Assembly: GCA_029262035.1 (NCBI GenBank)
Contig: JAJDAE010000010.1
Location: 1-44,575 of the forward strand
Source: Candidatus Zhuqueibacterota bacterium
Lineage (GTDB): Bacteria > Zhuqueibacterota > Zhuqueibacteria > Oceanimicrobiales > Oceanimicrobiaceae
Reading direction: 5' to 3'
DNA: 44,575 bases
Part shown: positions 42,398 to 44,575 of the stretch, piece by piece
How the letters are laid out: every line of letters starts with the position of its first letter
How positions within the stretch are numbered: the first letter of the stretch is position 1
The notes under the pieces: generated by a model
Databases searched by the model: none
The model's input: only the letters and a program-made list of their open reading frames with translations
Told to the model about the DNA's origin: nothing
Made by a program: the position numbers and the translations under genes

Positions 42398-42979
42398 TTA
42401 AACGCTCCGGTTTTTATATTTCCTGTTGAAAATAATACCAGGCAGTACAAAGCCGATTGAGATGGTTAAAACCGCAATGAGCGTGTGTATTGATGCCAAT
42501 TCAACAAAAGATATCAGCAGGGCGCCTATCCACCATGCCAGGCTACACAATGTTATGAATTTTAAATCATAAATTGCTCCAGTGGTAAAAAGCCCAATTC
42601 CCAGAATTAGATAAATTAAAACGGGAGCAGCTGTGGCAGGAATAACATTTAAAAATGGAAAAACGAAAAGAATCATAATACAAATGAAGCCACAGGCAGC
42701 CCATAAATAACCGAAGATTTCTTGCGCATATGTGCGGACTTTTTCCTTCTTACCTTGCCTGCCAATTGTCATAAAGCCAATAACACCGCCGATTACTGTC
42801 ATTCCAATTAGAATAGGGAATTCCCATTGCAGACCCATGAAGTGGATGAGCGGTATGATGAGGATACTTAAGATGCCTATAAAAATAAAAAAATGCCCTG
42901 ACTCGGCTGTCTCTCTCCTGGTCTTTTCAATCATTTCTTTGATGATTGAAATGTCTTGTTGAACCTGTTGGTGTTCCAT
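42398..42979 (-). CDS. Multi-pass membrane protein paired with the winged-helix regulator
   Basis: The 193-aa protein has a charged N-terminal helix (about 1-25) and about six membrane segments from residue 29 on. No known family is evident from motifs. It starts after an ideal AAGGAGG site 5 nt before the ATG and runs into the regulator gene with no real gap. It is the first gene of the operon. It could be a sensor for the regulator or simply its target. Confidence 0.75.
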   Translation of the reverse strand: MEHQQVQQDISIIKEMIEKTRRETAESGHFFIFIGILSILIIPLIHFMGLQWEFPILIGMTVIGGVIGFMTIGRQGKKEKVRTYAQEIFGYLWAACGFICIMILFVFPFLNVIPATAAPVLIYLILGIGLFTTGAIYDLKFITLCSLAWWIGALLISFVELASIHTLIAVLTISIGFVLPGIIFNRKYKNRSV

Positions 42980-43037
42980 AAAACCTCCTTTGAATTTTCA
43001 AGAAGTTGTTTTTTAATAAAAGTACTTTTAAAAACAA

Positions 43038-43060
43038 AGTAAATATATAATAAATTTACT
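43038..43060. promoter_or_regulatory. Inverted repeat over the -10 box, candidate operator
   Basis: AGTAAAT (43038-43044) and ATTTACT (43054-43060) are exact reverse complements with a 9-nt spacer, overlapping the -10 box and spacer of the promoter. The position suits a repressor, probably the winged-helix regulator encoded in this operon. The rest of the gap to 43242 shows nothing I can identify. Confidence 0.5.
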
Positions 43061-43069
43061 CTATGTCAA
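43042..43069 (-). promoter_or_regulatory. Sigma-70-type promoter of the membrane protein-regulator operon
   Basis: Read on the - strand, TTGACA (43069-43064) is separated by 16 nt from TATATT (43047-43042). This gives a start site near 43035 and a leader of about 55 nt before the ATG at 42979. Confidence 0.55.
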
Positions 43070-43241
43070 GGTTTTTGTGAAAAAATAGGAGAATCTAAAT
43101 TATTGGTATCAAAATCTGAGTGATTTCTTACAATCCGTCAGAAACCTAAGCTCACCGCAAAAAATTTAAGCTGCCCCTGCATTTTTCTGCACCACTAAAA
43201 AAATACAATTATATCGATTATGTGGTTTTACCTGGTCTACG

Positions 43242-43949
43242 TCAAACCCATTCAACCAGGTCCTGTATTCTTTCTCGCGTCAACATGAGCAATTGTTCTT
43301 TTGACAGCGATTTAACTTGGTGCGCGGAAATTTTTTCACCGAATTTTATTTTGATGGGTTGGGGTTGCACCAGCCAACCGTTTTTACGTTTTAAGCTAAA
43401 TAAACCCGACAGGCCTATTGGCACAATATCCACAGCGGCTTTGCGTGCCAAGTGAAACGGCAGTTTTTTGAACTGCTGGAGTTGTCCATCTTCGGCACGC
43501 CCGCCTTCGGGTAGAATAAGTACCGACTTTCCTTCGAGAAGTAACTTTGCTGCTTTATTAACGGCAGATATTGAGCCATGAATGCTGTTCCGGTCTATTG
43601 GAATCGTGCCGTACCGACGCATAAACCAACCATATAAAATCCATTTAAATTGATGCTCTGATGCCACACCCCGAAAAGCGATTGGTATAAAGCCGACGAC
43701 TAACGGCAAATCAAAAAGACTGATGTGGTTGGCCATAAAAAGGTACGGTGTATCTTTTTCAAACCGGGTATCACCTTCCACAATTACTTTTACCCGAATT
43801 ACTTTGAAGAAGAAGCGCATCATTTTTTTAAACCAGGGATCGTATTTTTCCAAAGGGAAGAGGATTGAAAGAATCAGTCCAATAATGAGCATCGCGGTAA
43901 ACACAAAAATGCCGACGCACCAGATATAAATTGAAATTAAATATTTCAT
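43242..43949 (-). CDS. 1-acylglycerol-3-phosphate acyltransferase-like protein (PlsC family)
   Basis: PlsC enzymes transfer an acyl group to lysophosphatidic acid in membrane phospholipid synthesis. The 235-aa product has an N-terminal membrane segment (about 8-32), the catalytic HX4D motif in NHISLFD (about 74-80), the variant LPEGGR in place of FPEGTR, and VDIVPIGLSGL later. It follows the lipid-kinase-like gene with no gap (ATG next to TAA), so the two are translated together. Confidence 0.9.
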   Translation of the reverse strand: MKYLISIYIWCVGIFVFTAMLIIGLILSILFPLEKYDPWFKKMMRFFFKVIRVKVIVEGDTRFEKDTPYLFMANHISLFDLPLVVGFIPIAFRGVASEHQFKWILYGWFMRRYGTIPIDRNSIHGSISAVNKAAKLLLEGKSVLILPEGGRAEDGQLQQFKKLPFHLARKAAVDIVPIGLSGLFSLKRKNGWLVQPQPIKIKFGEKISAHQVKSLSKEQLLMLTRERIQDLVEWV

Positions 43950-44575
43950 TTATGCGAAGATCTCCACCGCCTTCTCCAGGCACTTTATCCGGACTGGCGT
44001 TGTGCCGAATAGTTCACCATCCATGCCGAGTAAAAGACGGGTATTGCAGTCAATCTTGATGGATTTAATCTTGAAAGTTTCAATCTCGGGCTCAGAGGTG
44101 TGTTCACCTGTAAAAAGTTTTGAGAAAATTTTTAACAATCTTAGGCGCGTGATTTTTGTAGCGAGAGTTACATCAAAATAGCCATCATCAAATTTGGCAT
44201 TGGGTGCCATCAGGAAGGTACGGGCAGTGTAGCGCGTGTTTGAAATTTCAACCATTGTCGTTTCTTTTTGTATGCTCTGCCCATCCAATTCCATTTTTAT
44301 ACTGTATGTCCTTAGTTGCAGCATATTCAAAAAGACACCCAGGATATAAGAAAAATTGCCGAGGAGCTTATATCTTTCCGAAGTCTGCATAACATCGGTT
44401 ACAAACCCCAAACCGATAATATTTAGAAAATAGTAAGCTTTGCCTTCTGTTTCAAAATAACCTGCATCTACTTTTTGAGGGCAGTTTCGAAATATCATTT
44501 CGAGCGCTTTTTGCCATTCGCCGGTCTCAATCCCAAAATCTTTAATAAAAGAATTGCCCGTACCCACCGGCAGAA
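43950..44575 (-). CDS. Diacylglycerol/lipid kinase-like protein, partial (N-terminus beyond window)
   Basis: The visible C-terminal 208 or so residues match the DAGK/YegS/LCB5 family: LPVGTGNSFIKD at the window edge is the conserved GTGN(D/S) nucleotide motif, followed by FLNIIGLGFVTDVM, APNAKFDDGYFDVTL and a C-terminal MDGELFGTTPVRIKC. The frame runs off the right end without a start, so the N-terminal part of the kinase domain is missing here. Together with the PlsC-like gene it suggests a lipid-modifying operon. Confidence 0.88.
   Translation of the reverse strand, partial: LPVGTGNSFIKDFGIETGEWQKALEMIFRNCPQKVDAGYFETEGKAYYFLNIIGLGFVTDVMQTSERYKLLGNFSYILGVFLNMLQLRTYSIKMELDGQSIQKETTMVEISNTRYTARTFLMAPNAKFDDGYFDVTLATKITRLRLLKIFSKLFTGEHTSEPEIETFKIKSIKIDCNTRLLLGMDGELFGTTPVRIKCLEKAVEIFA

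Noticed and set aside
1-44575. CRISPR arrays, tRNA or rRNA genes, insertion sequences
   Set aside because: No regularly spaced direct repeats, no tRNA cloverleaf or rRNA stretches and no transposase frames were seen by eye.

Overview
The window is dominated by a large flagellar locus (about 582 to 41117, + strand), with a short unrelated accessory block on the - strand at the right end. The cell is a Gram-negative diderm: genes for both the P ring (flgI) and L ring (flgH) are present, and exported proteins carry signal peptides ending in AQ/SQ-like sites. By eye the DNA is A+T-rich. The non-proteobacterial gene order and small proteins without recognisable homologues suggest an uncultured bacterium of the FCB/Calditrichota-KSB1 kind, but that placement is inference from general impression only.

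Layout. 1-581: a terminator-like hairpin, a gene-free leader and a near-consensus sigma-54 promoter. 582-13230: rod, MS ring, export ATPase, hook-length and hook genes (flgB flgC, a 101-aa orphan, fliE fliF fliG fliH fliI fliJ, a MotE-like gene, fliK flgD, a TIGR02530-type gene, flgE). 13300-27186: stator genes (PomAB-like motA/motB), fliL, fliN, the export gate (fliO fliP fliQ fliR), two tandem HD-GYP genes, flhB flhA, flhF, a small membrane protein, fliA (sigma-28), a small charged protein, and an AMIN-TM-tail protein. 27187-29213: a structured, gene-poor stretch and a - strand DUF4143-type ATPase that interrupts the locus. 29214-37468: a second sigma-54 promoter, then flgF flgG flgA flgH, a repeat element, a frameshifted small ORF, flgI, flgJ (rod-binding plus SLT), flgN, flgK and flgL. 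37480-41117: a TPR protein and two TPR-linked family 2 glycosyltransferases, ending at a perfect hairpin terminator. 41162-42979 (-): a membrane protein, winged-helix regulator and secreted protein operon. 43242-44575 (-): a PlsC-like acyltransferase and a lipid-kinase-like gene cut by the window edge.

How it works together. The locus encodes most of a flagellar basal body, export apparatus, hook, hook-filament junction and stator. Two matched sigma-54 promoters (both TGGCATA-N4-TTGC) probably start the two early/middle operons; FliA then would switch on late genes elsewhere. Flagellin, cap (FliD), FliS, FlgM, FliM, FlhG and chemotaxis genes are not in the window. The most unusual points are: no fliM between fliL and fliN; a tandem HD-GYP pair between fliR and flhB in which the first copy has lost the metal-binding His; FlhB with NPTR instead of NPTH; two small proteins flanking fliA that share a C-terminal GDNI tail; and an AMIN-TM-tail protein next to flhF that resembles a polar landmark in architecture.
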